64,000 nt of DNA, from positions 113,587 through 177,586 of the forward strand of contig CAZTGC010000004.1 of NCBI GenBank assembly GCA_964612975.1. The letters run 5' to 3'. The notes under the pieces were generated by a model that had not been told where the DNA came from, made no database searches, and worked only from the letters and a program-made list of their open reading frames with translations. The DNA comes from NZ13-RE01 sp964612975. GTDB lineage: Bacteria; Dictyoglomota; Dictyoglomia; Dictyoglomales; Dictyoglomaceae. Positions 16,859 to 25,770 of the stretch are shown one piece after another. The translations under genes and the position numbers were made by a program. Position 1 is the stretch's first letter, and every line of letters starts with the position of its first letter.

Positions 16859-18004
16859 CTATGTAAAAGATGAGTTAACCTTATCAAGAAGCTTTCTTAT
16901 AGGAAGATTTTGAGGACATTTTGTCTCACATTCCCCACACTTTTTACAATTACTAGCTCTTTCTTCAGGTTTCATTTCGTGATTGTATACAAACCAAGGA
17001 GCTCCTAAATACCATTGGGATCTAAAACTTTTAAATCTTACTGCCTCATTATACAGACTGAAATTGCGAGGTATATTTACTCCATAGGGACAAGGCATAC
17101 AATACTGACATTGGGTACAATAAATAGCTTTTATTCCTGAATAAATCTTTCTAATTTTATCTACAAATTGGAACTCTTCTTTTGTTAGTAATCCAACCTC
17201 AGCTTTATTAGCAATCTCAATATTTTCTTTTACTTGTTCTAAGGTGCTCATACCAGATAGCACTGTGGAGACTCCAGGATGATTCCATATCCAGAGTAAA
17301 GCCCACTCTACAGGAGATCTTTTAATTGTATAATTCTCCATTTCTTTTTTTATTTCTTCTGGAGGATTGGTAAGGGTTCCTCCCTTTAGAGGCTCCATTA
17401 TTATAACTCCGATTCCTTTCTTTTCTGCATATTCTAGTCCCTCTTTTCCAGCCTGAAAATTTACATCCATATAATTGTACTGAATTTGGCAGAAATCCCA
17501 ATCATAATAATCTAAAATTTCTTTAAATGTTTCTAAGCTATCATGAAAAGAAAAACCAAAATATTTTATAAATCCCTTTTCTTTTATCCCTTCACCCCAT
17601 TCTATAGCTCCTAAATTGAGACATTTTTCCCAAGAATACTTATCAATTCCATGTAGAAGATAAAAATCTATATAATCAGTGTTTAACCTTTTAAGCTGTT
17701 CCTTTAATATTCTATCCATATCCCTTCTATTGTTTATAAGCCATACAGGAAGTTTTGTGGCAATATAGGTTTTTTCTCTATAACCATTCTTTAAGGCTTT
17801 TCCAACTACCACTTCGCTTTGTCCTTCATGATACACATATGCGGAATCTATATAATTCACCCCATGGTCCAAAGCATACTTTATCATTTCAATAGCTCTT
17901 GGCTCATCCACATCAGAAAAACTTCCCTTTGTGGGGAGTCTCATAGCTCCAAAACCCAATATGGAGACCTTTATACCAAGTTTTACTATATTTCTGTACT
18001 TCAT
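16859..18004 (-). CDS. Aldo/keto reductase with C-terminal ferredoxin-like domain (second copy)
   Basis: About 381 residues. AKR tetrad D53, Y58, K84, H118 (FYLLHGI), followed by cysteine motifs CTQCQYCMPCPYGV and CKKCGECETKCPQNLP near the C-terminus, as in the reductase at 14328. The frame is open to 18064, but ATG 18004 has GGAGG upstream and begins with the family's MKYRNIVKLG-type start. It is transcribed from a MerR-type promoter about 300 bases upstream. The two copies differ clearly in sequence, so they are paralogues with probably different substrates. Confidence 0.88.
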   Translation of the reverse strand: MKYRNIVKLGIKVSILGFGAMRLPTKGSFSDVDEPRAIEMIKYALDHGVNYIDSAYVYHEGQSEVVVGKALKNGYREKTYIATKLPVWLINNRRDMDRILKEQLKRLNTDYIDFYLLHGIDKYSWEKCLNLGAIEWGEGIKEKGFIKYFGFSFHDSLETFKEILDYYDWDFCQIQYNYMDVNFQAGKEGLEYAEKKGIGVIIMEPLKGGTLTNPPEEIKKEMENYTIKRSPVEWALLWIWNHPGVSTVLSGMSTLEQVKENIEIANKAEVGLLTKEEFQFVDKIRKIYSGIKAIYCTQCQYCMPCPYGVNIPRNFSLYNEAVRFKSFRSQWYLGAPWFVYNHEMKPEERASNCKKCGECETKCPQNLPIRKLLDKVNSSFT

Positions 18005-18029
18005 TTTTATTCCTCCCTGTTTATAAAAA

Positions 18030-18252
18030 TTAAATTTTAAATAAACTATTTGTCCAATTAGCACAAATGGGAACCCATAAGGATACCTTTAGATTTTCAT
18101 CTACCAATTTTTGATCTCTCATCATAGGTACTAAGATTGTTGCAGACAGACATTCCAGGTTCTCCTCCTTGAAAAATAGGATTCTTCTGAATAGTATATG
18201 TCTTTATATATACACTACCATCTGAAGTAAAGGTTATTCTCTCATGGATCAT
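18030..18252 (-). pseudogene. Small gene or frameshifted remnant between promoter and reductase
   Basis: A GGAGG site 8 bases before ATG 18252 opens a 51-codon frame (MIHERITFTSDGSVYIKTYT...) that stops at 18097. From about the middle, a second frame reads ILFFKEENLECLSATILV and continues to LWVPICANWT before stopping at 18030. Both halves read like protein, so the locus looks like a small gene split by one frameshift, lying on the reductase transcript. No family was recognised. It could also be a true 51-residue peptide gene with chance coding-like sequence after it. Confidence 0.35.
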
Positions 18253-18307
18253 AGATTCTACCTCCAGTTTTTAATATTAAAAACCTCTTTTATTTTTACA
18301 TAAAGAG

Positions 18308-18338
18308 ATTATATAGGCTGGACTTAACTCTAAGTCAA
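18308..18338 (-). promoter_or_regulatory. MerR-type promoter/operator of the second aldo/keto reductase
   Basis: On the minus strand TTGACT (18338-18333) and a perfect TATAAT (18313-18308) are 19 bases apart, with the dyad TTAGAGTTAAG in the spacer. The shared core with the element at 14256-14286 is TTGACTT(A/G)GAGTTAA(C/G)TC. The predicted transcript has a leader of about 300 bases before the reductase. Confidence 0.8.
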
Positions 18339-18407
18339 CAGGTTATATGATTAAAAAAATAGATAAGTCTTCCTTACCCTTTGAGGTTTATGAGTATATG
18401 AATGAGT

Positions 18408-19067
18408 TCAACTCTCCAAAAATGGTAAAACCACCCTAATTTCTGTCCCTTCTCCCCTTTTGCTTTTTAATTCCATTTTTCCATTAAAAAGTTCAACTCT
18501 TTCTTTTATCCCTAAAATTCCAAGGGCTCTTCCCTCTTTTACCTTTTCCCATATATTTTCTGCATCAAATCCAATCCCATCATCTTTGATATTAATTATA
18601 ATATTCTTCTCTTCTTCTTTTACTTCTAAAAAGACATTTTTTGCCTGAGCATGTTTTATTATATTTATTATGCTCTCCTGAATTATACGGAATATAACTA
18701 TGGCAAGATCTTTATTAATTTTTTCCTGATCAAAATCAAAAATATATTCAATATTCAGATTACTCCTATTCTTTCCTTTTTCTATATACCACTTAAGGGA
18801 AGGGGAAAGTCCTAAATCATCCAAAAGAGAGGGACGAAGATTTAAAGATAAATTTCTCACTTGATCAATAGTTTTATCTATTAAGTTAATGCTGTCCTCT
18901 ATGTAAGAGAGTAAATTAGGATCTAATTTTTTCCTTAGGATTTCCAAATTAATTTTTATAGCGGTAAGAGCCTGACCTATCTCATCATGAAGCTCTCTTG
19001 CAATCTTTTTTCTCTCTTCTTCCTGGGCTTTTATTAAAAATTTACTTATATTATTTTGTTTTTTCAT
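18408..19067 (-). CDS. Soluble NarX/DegS-type sensor histidine kinase
   Basis: 219 residues: a HisKA_3 dimerisation/phospho-acceptor domain (H27 in IARELHDEIGQAL) and a HATPase_c domain (DDGIGFD, then GILGIKERV and GKMELKSKRGEGTEI). No sensor domain or membrane span is present, so any signal must come from a partner protein. This class pairs with NarL/FixJ-type regulators such as the one at 11106-11744. It stands alone between gene-poor stretches. A -10-like TAAAAT ends 6 bases before the ATG, so the mRNA may be leaderless. Confidence 0.88.
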   Translation of the reverse strand: MKKQNNISKFLIKAQEEERKKIARELHDEIGQALTAIKINLEILRKKLDPNLLSYIEDSINLIDKTIDQVRNLSLNLRPSLLDDLGLSPSLKWYIEKGKNRSNLNIEYIFDFDQEKINKDLAIVIFRIIQESIINIIKHAQAKNVFLEVKEEEKNIIINIKDDGIGFDAENIWEKVKEGRALGILGIKERVELFNGKMELKSKRGEGTEIRVVLPFLES

Positions 19068-19073
19068 ATTACT

Positions 19074-19079
19074 ATTTTA
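19074..19079 (-). promoter_or_regulatory. Possible -10 element of the histidine kinase gene
   Basis: TAAAAT on the minus strand (19079-19074) is followed by six bases and the ATG at 19067. The -35 region is weak (TTACTC at 19102-19097). If used, the transcript would begin at or next to the start codon. Confidence 0.3.
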
Positions 19080-19088
19080 ACTCAGAAA

Positions 19089-19193
19089 CTAATCTTGAGT
19101 AAGGTCTTCCAAAGGAATTATTTGTAACTTACCTTTGGGAATAACCGCTTGACCTATAATCTCTAAATACCCTCTAGATAAAAATTTCTTCAA
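19089..19193 (-). CDS. Possible 34-residue peptide or gene remnant
   Basis: A TTG at 19193, with an AAGG/AAGGG-rich stretch upstream, opens a frame containing SRGYLEIIGQAVIPKGKLQI and stopping at 19089, 22 bases before the kinase gene on the same strand. The composition is protein-like, and the open frame continues upstream without a start, so this may be the tail of a decayed gene. No family was recognised. Confidence 0.25.
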   Translation of the reverse strand: MKKFLSRGYLEIIGQAVIPKGKLQIIPLEDLTQD

Positions 19194-19264
19194 ATTATTA
19201 AATCCCTTATCCTTTCTTTGATAAGGGGGTGATAAAATTGATTACAGATTAGCCTTTAAAAACT

Positions 19265-19293
19265 TTGACAAGACTTTTTCTTTTTAATATACT
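19265..19293 (+). promoter_or_regulatory. Promoter of the envelope locus at 19317
   Basis: Perfect TTGACA (19265-19270), 17-base spacer and TATACT (19288-19293), followed by AGGAAGG as ribosome site and ATG at 19317. The match to a sigma-A-type promoter is very good. Confidence 0.75.
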
Positions 19294-19316
19294 CCTTTAT
19301 AGGAAGGTTAGCTTTT

Positions 19317-19904
19317 ATGAAGATATTATTCTTTATTATATTTATCCTTTTTATAACAAATATTATTTGGGCAGAAAGAGTTCCTGTAGTAGAGAATAGA
19401 AGCAAAGTTATCGCAAGGATAAGAGCAGTTATCCTTGGGAATTTTCCCTATGTGGAATTAATCTTGGAGATTTTGAAAAGTGAAAGTATAGAAGGATTTA
19501 AAAATTTTGCAAAAGAAGGACAAATAATTCTTGCAATACCCTTTTCCCTAAATCCTACCTTTGATAATTTGCTTCCTCCTGAAAATAGAAATCTTTTCCT
19601 TTGTTATTTTTTAAAGCCCTCGGATAGTGTATCTTGTGTTATAGAATTTGTGGGGGATGAGATAAGAAGAGGATGGATAATAAGAAGTATTGAAAGGATT
19701 TTAGAAAGTCCTTTGGAGAATTTGGAAGAGGTTATTAGATATTTTCTTCTGGGGAAGGGATATATAAGGCAGGAAGAAAACTTTTCTTGGGAAGTTGAGG
19801 AAAAAGGGGAGATGGAATGGAGAATAAAGGTTCAGACTTCAAAACTAAATCTAAGAATCATCTTAAATTCCTCCCTTTCTATATTATCTTTCTCCTCCTT
19901 CTGA
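19317..19904 (+). CDS. Secreted protein of unknown function
   Basis: 195 residues with a clear signal peptide: a hydrophobic stretch from residue 3 to 17 ending at IIWA-ER. The mature part is mixed alpha/beta and mentions no recognised motif; residues 120-150 (IERILESPLENLEEVIRYFL) look helical. The gene shares 88 bases with the next gene in a different frame, so the two are closely coupled. It is probably a periplasmic partner of the beta-rich protein downstream. The last 30 residues are low-complexity Ser/Leu/Ile sequence, a by-product of the overlap. Confidence 0.65.
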   Translation: MKILFFIIFILFITNIIWAERVPVVENRSKVIARIRAVILGNFPYVELILEILKSESIEGFKNFAKEGQIILAIPFSLNPTFDNLLPPENRNLFLCYFLKPSDSVSCVIEFVGDEIRRGWIIRSIERILESPLENLEEVIRYFLLGKGYIRQEENFSWEVEEKGEMEWRIKVQTSKLNLRIILNSSLSILSFSSF

Positions 19905-22288
19905 CCCCTATATTCCCCCAAGTTTGGGATTTTCATGGAGAAGGCTATATTGATCCCTACTATTTATGGGTTTTTGGGGATAAAAATCTTTTTGAATCTC
20001 AGAATTCCCTTTATCCAGGTTTAAATTATCAAATAAAAGGTAGGGTATCCTTTAAACAAATTACCGAGATTTTGTCAGTAAGTTTAAACTTTATAACGGG
20101 ATATACTCCCCAAGATCAAATATTATTAAATTTTAAATCAAGGAATTTTGAAGGCATCTTTAGTAATAACTTTCAAGAATCCCTTTCCTATCTAACATTA
20201 TGGAAAAAAAATGTAAATGGTTTTGAATTAAAATATACCGATAAGAAATTTTCCTTTAAGGGATTATTGGTAAAGGTTGAAAGCACAAAGAAGCAAAAGA
20301 ACTTTTACGGTAACAATACCTATGGGCCTTATATTCTTTCTGATTTTTATTTAGTTCCAGGAAAAGAAAGGGTTTATCTTAATGGAGAGATTTTAGAAAG
20401 GGATATAGATTACATCATAGATTATTCCTATGGAATTTTATATTTTACTGAAATAATCTCTCCAGAGGATCTCATATTAGTGGAGTATGAGGTTAGGGGA
20501 ATTACCCCTCAAATATATAATCTTTTGGGATTAAAATTTGAATATCTTCCCCTATCCTTAACCCTTCTAAATATAGATGATCCTTCTTCTCAAATAAATA
20601 GGAAATTTATAGATTTTTCTTTTTTGGGAAGATGGGGGGATAATTATCTTAATCTTTCTTTATCTCAAGGTCTTCTGGAAAATATTTTTGCAGGAAGGGC
20701 ATATAATTTAAGCTTTAATTACAAGGGGGAAAATATTAATATTAATGGAGAGAGCTTAAAAGTAGAAGAGCATTATCCATATTTTAAGGAGATCTTGGGA
20801 AATTTTGATATAGTTTCAGGAATATTTAGAAACAGGTTAAATATAAACTATACTCCTTTTTCCCTTATTACATATAATTTAAATTTTTTAAGGGAGGATT
20901 ATACCAATTATTATCAAAATATTAAGCAAAGTCTTTCCCTTGATTTCTCCAAAATCTCCATCTCAGGTTTATGGAATAATGAAGTTAAAGATAAAGAAAG
21001 GGATATTAAAAAGTTAACTATTAATTATAAAAATATTCCTTCATCCTTTTATATCCAAGAAAATAAAGAAGAAGGTAAGAGAGAATTGTTAAAGGGCTTT
21101 TCCTTTAATCCCCAATCTTCCAATGCCAAAATAAATATTAATTTTCTTACCAAAGATACCTATACCCTTGGTACTCTTTTACTAAATCAAATTAATACTT
21201 CCTTTTATATAAACATATTTTCCCCTAATATTAATCTTTTACTAGGAGAAAGTTATCAAGAAAATATAAATTTTAAGCCTGATCTTCCCTTAGAAACAAC
21301 CCAAAGTTTTATAACCGATGGATATCAATATGAATTTACTCTAACTTATACCCCATTACCTGAAGATATTAAAGTTTATATAAACAATGTCTATGTAGAA
21401 AATGGAGGTACCTTTACCTATTATCTTCCTTCAGGAGATACAGTAACCTATACCCTAGAGATTAATTTAGTAGATAAAATCTTACAAATATTTTTCATAG
21501 ATAAATCAGGAAAAAATCCTCCCTTATCAGGATTAAATATCCTTATCTCATATAAATATTTTCTTCCCAATAAAAGCTACTTAAAAAGGAATGAGATCTC
21601 TTTAACCCTAAGATGGGATAAATTCAATATTACACCCAAAGGAACCATTTTAGATAATAACAGATCTATTAAGAGGATTTTTTCCCTATCCCTATATGGG
21701 GAATTAATCCCAATGCTTTTCCTAAATTTTTCTTTTTCCAGATATTTTGAAGAGAATAAAATAAATTTATTGTTAAATACCTCTTATCGTCCCTTTCCCT
21801 TTGAATTTTCTCAATCATACATTTATCAAGAAACTCCCACAAGCTTAGCAAGAAATCTCTTCTTTTGGGGTAGGGGAAAAATATTTTTTCTAAATCTTCA
21901 AGGGGAATACAATTTTAGGGAATCTATCTATTCCAATTATTTATTAAAAATAAGAAATTTTAAAATCTCTTCTAGTTTTGATCTTTTTAATGGGAAAATT
22001 TCCCTTTCCTACTTTAATGAAAAAAGGGAAAGTAATAAAAGTATATTAAGCTATATTTCTTCCTCCTATTCCCTTTCTTATAATACAAGTTTTTTGGGAA
22101 TGGATTGGAATTACTCCTTAATAAAAGAAGATTACTCTGATCTTTCCTTTAAATGGAAAAATGTAATTGAGGTTTTTCCCTTTAAAAATAATAAAAGCAA
22201 AATATTTTTAGAGGGGGTTTATTATGAAAAAGATAATAACTTTTATTCTTTTATAAGATTAGGATCTCATATCTCCCTTACATGGTAA
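19817..22288 (+). CDS. Large beta-strand-rich outer-membrane-type protein
   Basis: 823 residues. After a basic N-terminus there is a hydrophobic signal segment (about 17-34) ending IFPQ. The rest is dominated by alternating aromatic and polar residues (many S/Y/F/N/K strands) and ends in a C-terminal strand finishing SHISLTW, as in transmembrane beta-barrels. The middle part (about 180-230 and 490-580) contains Ig-like/rigid segments such as PGKERVYLNGEILERDIDYI, seen also in large envelope proteins of diderms. No named family is certain. ATG 19817 follows GGGGAG by 5 bases, inside the preceding gene. Function is unknown; an outer-membrane pore or assembly role is inferred. Confidence 0.7.
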   Translation: MENKGSDFKTKSKNHLKFLPFYIIFLLLLTPIFPQVWDFHGEGYIDPYYLWVFGDKNLFESQNSLYPGLNYQIKGRVSFKQITEILSVSLNFITGYTPQDQILLNFKSRNFEGIFSNNFQESLSYLTLWKKNVNGFELKYTDKKFSFKGLLVKVESTKKQKNFYGNNTYGPYILSDFYLVPGKERVYLNGEILERDIDYIIDYSYGILYFTEIISPEDLILVEYEVRGITPQIYNLLGLKFEYLPLSLTLLNIDDPSSQINRKFIDFSFLGRWGDNYLNLSLSQGLLENIFAGRAYNLSFNYKGENININGESLKVEEHYPYFKEILGNFDIVSGIFRNRLNINYTPFSLITYNLNFLREDYTNYYQNIKQSLSLDFSKISISGLWNNEVKDKERDIKKLTINYKNIPSSFYIQENKEEGKRELLKGFSFNPQSSNAKININFLTKDTYTLGTLLLNQINTSFYINIFSPNINLLLGESYQENINFKPDLPLETTQSFITDGYQYEFTLTYTPLPEDIKVYINNVYVENGGTFTYYLPSGDTVTYTLEINLVDKILQIFFIDKSGKNPPLSGLNILISYKYFLPNKSYLKRNEISLTLRWDKFNITPKGTILDNNRSIKRIFSLSLYGELIPMLFLNFSFSRYFEENKINLLLNTSYRPFPFEFSQSYIYQETPTSLARNLFFWGRGKIFFLNLQGEYNFRESIYSNYLLKIRNFKISSSFDLFNGKISLSYFNEKRESNKSILSYISSSYSLSYNTSFLGMDWNYSLIKEDYSDLSFKWKNVIEVFPFKNNKSKIFLEGVYYEKDNNFYSFIRLGSHISLTW

Positions 22289-22308
22289 TTTCCATTATTC
22301 TCCTTTTA

Positions 22309-22337
22309 TTGACACTCTAATTATTAAGTTGTATTAT
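22309..22337 (+). promoter_or_regulatory. Promoter of the metG-dnaX operon
   Basis: Perfect TTGACA (22309-22314), 17-base spacer and TATTAT (22332-22337). The GTG start of metG lies 37 bases further on, behind a GGGAG ribosome site. Confidence 0.75.
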
Positions 22338-22374
22338 TATCAAGGAATTTTAGATAAAGAAGGGAGCGAGAAAA

Positions 22375-24246
22375 GTGGCAAGGAATAAGTTTTATATAAC
22401 TACTCCAATATATTATTCTAATTCCGAGCCCCATATAGGAACTGCTTATTGCACAGTAGTTGCAGATACCCTTGCCCGTTACTATAGATTAAGGGACTAT
22501 GATGTATTCTTCTTGACGGGATTGGATGAGCATGGACCAAAACTTGCAAGGTCTGCGGAAGAAAGGGGTTATACCCCAAAGGAATTTGTGGATATGATGG
22601 CAGAAAAATTCCTCAAGACTTGGGAGAGAATGGGAATAACCAATGATGACTTTATAAGGACCACCCAGGAAAGACATGAGATAGTGGTGCAAAGAATCTT
22701 TCAAAAATTATATGATAAAGGATATTTATATAAAGGAAGTTATATAGGACGGTACTGTACCCCTTGTGAAACCTATTGGGGAGAGGATGAGCTAAAGGAA
22801 GGAAAATGTCCCAATTGTGAAAGGCCTGTGGAATGGTTAGAGGAAGAAACCTATTATTTTAAGCTTTCTTTATTTTCTGAGCCACTACTTAAATACATAG
22901 AGGAACACCCAGAATTTGTATTTCCCGAATCCAGAAGAAATGAAGTAATAAGCTTTATAAAGCAAGGTTTAAAGGATATTAGTGCCACAAGATCCACTGT
23001 GAAATGGGGGGTTCCAGTCCCCTTTGATCCAAAACATACTGTTTATGTTTGGTTTGATGCCTTGATTAACTATGTTAGTGCCTTGGGATATTTAAGGGAA
23101 GACAATGAAAAATTTAATAGATATTGGCCTGCAGATATCCATCTCATTGGTAAGGATATATTGAGATTTCATGCTATAATTTGGCCTGCCATCTTAATGG
23201 CCTTAGAACTCCCTTTACCTAAAACTATTTTAGCCCATGGATTTTGGACCATTAGAGGGGGAAAAATTTCCAAATCTAAAGGAAATAGGGTAGATCCCCA
23301 TGAACTTATGAATTTATATGGGGTAGATCCTTTAAGATATTTCCTTTTAAGGGAAGTCCCATTAGGTTTGGATGGAGAATATTCTGATTCTGCCTTTCAC
23401 AGAAGGTATCAATCGGATTTAGCCAATGATTTGGGTAATCTTTTGAACAGAGTAATAACTGTTACAGAAAAGTATACAGAAGGAAAGGTTCCAGAACCCT
23501 CCTCCTTTGGAGAGAGGGAAAGGGAATTATTTAATATAATAGAGAATTCCATAAAGAATGTAGAATCTTCTATGGAGAATTTAAACCCAGCCTCTGCCCT
23601 TAATTTTATTTGGGAGATAATCCAATCTGCCAATAGATATATAGATCAGTCTGCACCATGGAATTTGGAGAAGATGGGAAAAATAGAACTTCTTAATACC
23701 GTTATCTACACCCTCTTGGAAACATTAAGAAAGTTATCTATACTTCTTTATCCCTTTATCCCTGATACCGCAGAAAAAATTCAAGACCAATTGGGATATA
23801 AGGATAAACAATTTGCCTGGGATCTATTATGGAATGCCAAAATTCCAGTGGAACAAAGGGTGCAAAAAGGAAAAGTATTGTTCCCAAGGGTGGAGATTAA
23901 AGAGGAAAAGGAAGAAACTTTTTTGGTAAATATAAATGATTTTCAAAAATTGGATCTTAGGGTTGCAGAGGTTCTATTCGCAAGAAGAATAGAAAATAGT
24001 GATAAGCTTCTATTATTAGAGATGGATTTGGGATTTGAGAAGAGACAAATTGTAGCAGGAATTGCCCAGTATTACTCTCCAGAGGAACTTATTGGGAAGA
24101 AGATAATTGTTGTTGTAAATTTAGAGCCTGCTAAAATAAAGGGATATTTATCCTATGGTATGCTTCTTGCAGGAAAGGATGAAAAGGGTAATTTATCCCT
24201 TTTAACTGTAGATAAAGATTTACCTCCTGGAGCGAAGGTGAGCTAG
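22375..24246 (+). CDS. metG: Methionyl-tRNA synthetase
   Basis: 623 residues. The class I motifs are present: PHIGTAYC (HIGH type) at residues 19-26 and KISKSKGN (KMSKS type) at 297. Four zinc cysteines lie in CTPC and CPNC near residues 126-150. The anticodon domain follows, and a C-terminal EMAP/Trbp-like tRNA-binding domain (about 515-623, LDLRVAEVLFARRIENSDKL) is fused, as in many bacteria. The start is GTG with a GGGAG site upstream. The stop is immediately followed by the ATG of dnaX, so the two are translated together. Confidence 0.97.
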   Translation: MARNKFYITTPIYYSNSEPHIGTAYCTVVADTLARYYRLRDYDVFFLTGLDEHGPKLARSAEERGYTPKEFVDMMAEKFLKTWERMGITNDDFIRTTQERHEIVVQRIFQKLYDKGYLYKGSYIGRYCTPCETYWGEDELKEGKCPNCERPVEWLEEETYYFKLSLFSEPLLKYIEEHPEFVFPESRRNEVISFIKQGLKDISATRSTVKWGVPVPFDPKHTVYVWFDALINYVSALGYLREDNEKFNRYWPADIHLIGKDILRFHAIIWPAILMALELPLPKTILAHGFWTIRGGKISKSKGNRVDPHELMNLYGVDPLRYFLLREVPLGLDGEYSDSAFHRRYQSDLANDLGNLLNRVITVTEKYTEGKVPEPSSFGERERELFNIIENSIKNVESSMENLNPASALNFIWEIIQSANRYIDQSAPWNLEKMGKIELLNTVIYTLLETLRKLSILLYPFIPDTAEKIQDQLGYKDKQFAWDLLWNAKIPVEQRVQKGKVLFPRVEIKEEKEETFLVNINDFQKLDLRVAEVLFARRIENSDKLLLLEMDLGFEKRQIVAGIAQYYSPEELIGKKIIVVVNLEPAKIKGYLSYGMLLAGKDEKGNLSLLTVDKDLPPGAKVS

Positions 24247-25770
24247 ATGCATTTAGCATTATATAGAAAATGGAGACCAAAGATCTTTGAGGAAATTGTT
24301 GGACAGGAACATATAGTAAGAACTTTACAAAATAGCATAAAGTTAGGTCGTATCGCCCATTCTTATCTCTTTGCAGGACCCAGGGGAACAGGAAAAACAA
24401 CAGTTGCAAGGCTTTTTGCAAAATCTCTAAATTGTGTAGAGGGGCCAATAATAATCCCATGCTTAAAATGTTCCTCCTGTATTGAAATTGCAGAGGGAAA
24501 CAGTTTAGATGTAATTGAGATAGATGCCGCATCCAATAGGGGAATCGATGAGATTAGGGATATAAGGGAAAAGGCAAGATTATTACCTGTAAGAGATAGA
24601 TATAAGGTATATATAATTGATGAAGTCCATATGCTAACTACAGAAGCCTTTAATGCCCTTTTAAAGATTTTAGAGGAACCTCCAGAACATGTAGTTTTTA
24701 TGCTGGCAACAACAGAGCCCCAAAGGGTTCCTCTAACTATTCTCTCAAGATGCCAGAGGTTTGATTTTAGAAGACTATCAAGGGAGGAGATTATTAAGCA
24801 TTTGGAGAAAATTGCAAGAGAAGAGGGAGGAAATATAACAGGGGATGCATTAAAATTAATAGCCATACAATCTCAGGGCTCCATGAGGGACGCCATAAGC
24901 CTTTTGGAGCAACTTTTAGTATATTCCTCTCAAGAAATTACTGAGGATTTAGCAAGACAGCTTTTGGGTCTTCCCACCTATGAGTTTGTATATGATTTTT
25001 CAAAATCCTTAGCAAATTATAATTTAGATGAAGGATGGAGGCTTATCCAGCAGGTTTTCCAATTGGGGAAAAATCCCCAGCAATTTGTAAGGGAATTATT
25101 ACAACATTTTAGAAATTTAATTCTTATTAAGGTAGAGCCTCGCCTTTCTAATCTTTTATCTTTAACTCAGGAGGAATATGAGGAGATTTTAGAAGAGACA
25201 AAGCTTTTTTCCATCAAAAGACTTCAGGAGACAATTAATACTTTATTGGATTTAGAGAATAGATTGAGGGATCTTACTAATGCGCCTTTACTTATGGAGA
25301 TGAGCCTTCTTCCTTTATTTATAAGCTCTGAGGAAAAGAAGGTTCAAGGGATAAAAGTAGAAGAGGTACCAAAGGAGGAAAAGATAAAATCCAAAGCAAT
25401 TTCTCCGATGCTTATATCCTTGGATAATATTAAGGAAAGATGGAGTCAGGTTTTAGAAAGGGTTAAGAAGAGAAAAGTTTCCCTTGAGGCAATTTTAAGG
25501 GAAGCAAGGATTGTAGAGATAAGTGATGATGGAAGATTGGTTTTAGGTTTTCCCAAAAACTTTACCTTTTTAAAGGAAAGGGCCGAAGAACTTCCCAATA
25601 GGCAACTTATTGAGGAAGAGATCAAAAAAATATTTAATATCAATTTGCCCCTAAGATTTATAATTATCGAAGAAGAGGTTCCTTTAATAGAGAATGATAG
25701 GGTGGACATAAATCCCGAAGATCTTAAGGGTATTTTTAACGGAAAAATTATAAAGGAGGGCGAAAAGTGA
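24247..25770 (+). CDS. dnaX: DNA polymerase III subunit gamma/tau
   Basis: 507 residues. The clamp-loader ATPase is clear: Walker A GPRGTGKTT (44-52), zinc cysteines C63, C72, C75 and C78, DEVH at 125-128, and the sensor LSRCQRFDF. The C-terminal part (about 390-507) is a short DnaX domain that binds the polymerase. It begins directly after the metG stop and overlaps ybaB by four bases (GTGA). An A7 run near 25623 is the only slippery-looking site and is too close to the end to give a normal gamma form. Confidence 0.96.
   Translation: MHLALYRKWRPKIFEEIVGQEHIVRTLQNSIKLGRIAHSYLFAGPRGTGKTTVARLFAKSLNCVEGPIIIPCLKCSSCIEIAEGNSLDVIEIDAASNRGIDEIRDIREKARLLPVRDRYKVYIIDEVHMLTTEAFNALLKILEEPPEHVVFMLATTEPQRVPLTILSRCQRFDFRRLSREEIIKHLEKIAREEGGNITGDALKLIAIQSQGSMRDAISLLEQLLVYSSQEITEDLARQLLGLPTYEFVYDFSKSLANYNLDEGWRLIQQVFQLGKNPQQFVRELLQHFRNLILIKVEPRLSNLLSLTQEEYEEILEETKLFSIKRLQETINTLLDLENRLRDLTNAPLLMEMSLLPLFISSEEKKVQGIKVEEVPKEEKIKSKAISPMLISLDNIKERWSQVLERVKKRKVSLEAILREARIVEISDDGRLVLGFPKNFTFLKERAEELPNRQLIEEEIKKIFNINLPLRFIIIEEEVPLIENDRVDINPEDLKGIFNGKIIKEGEK

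Noticed and set aside
24131..24532. Antisense frame across the metG-dnaX junction
   Set aside because: Both sense genes are certain; the antisense frame has no recognisable protein features.
25620..25632. A7 run in dnaX as a programmed frameshift site for a gamma form
   Set aside because: It lies less than 50 codons from the end, too late to make a normal gamma subunit, and no stimulatory structure is evident.
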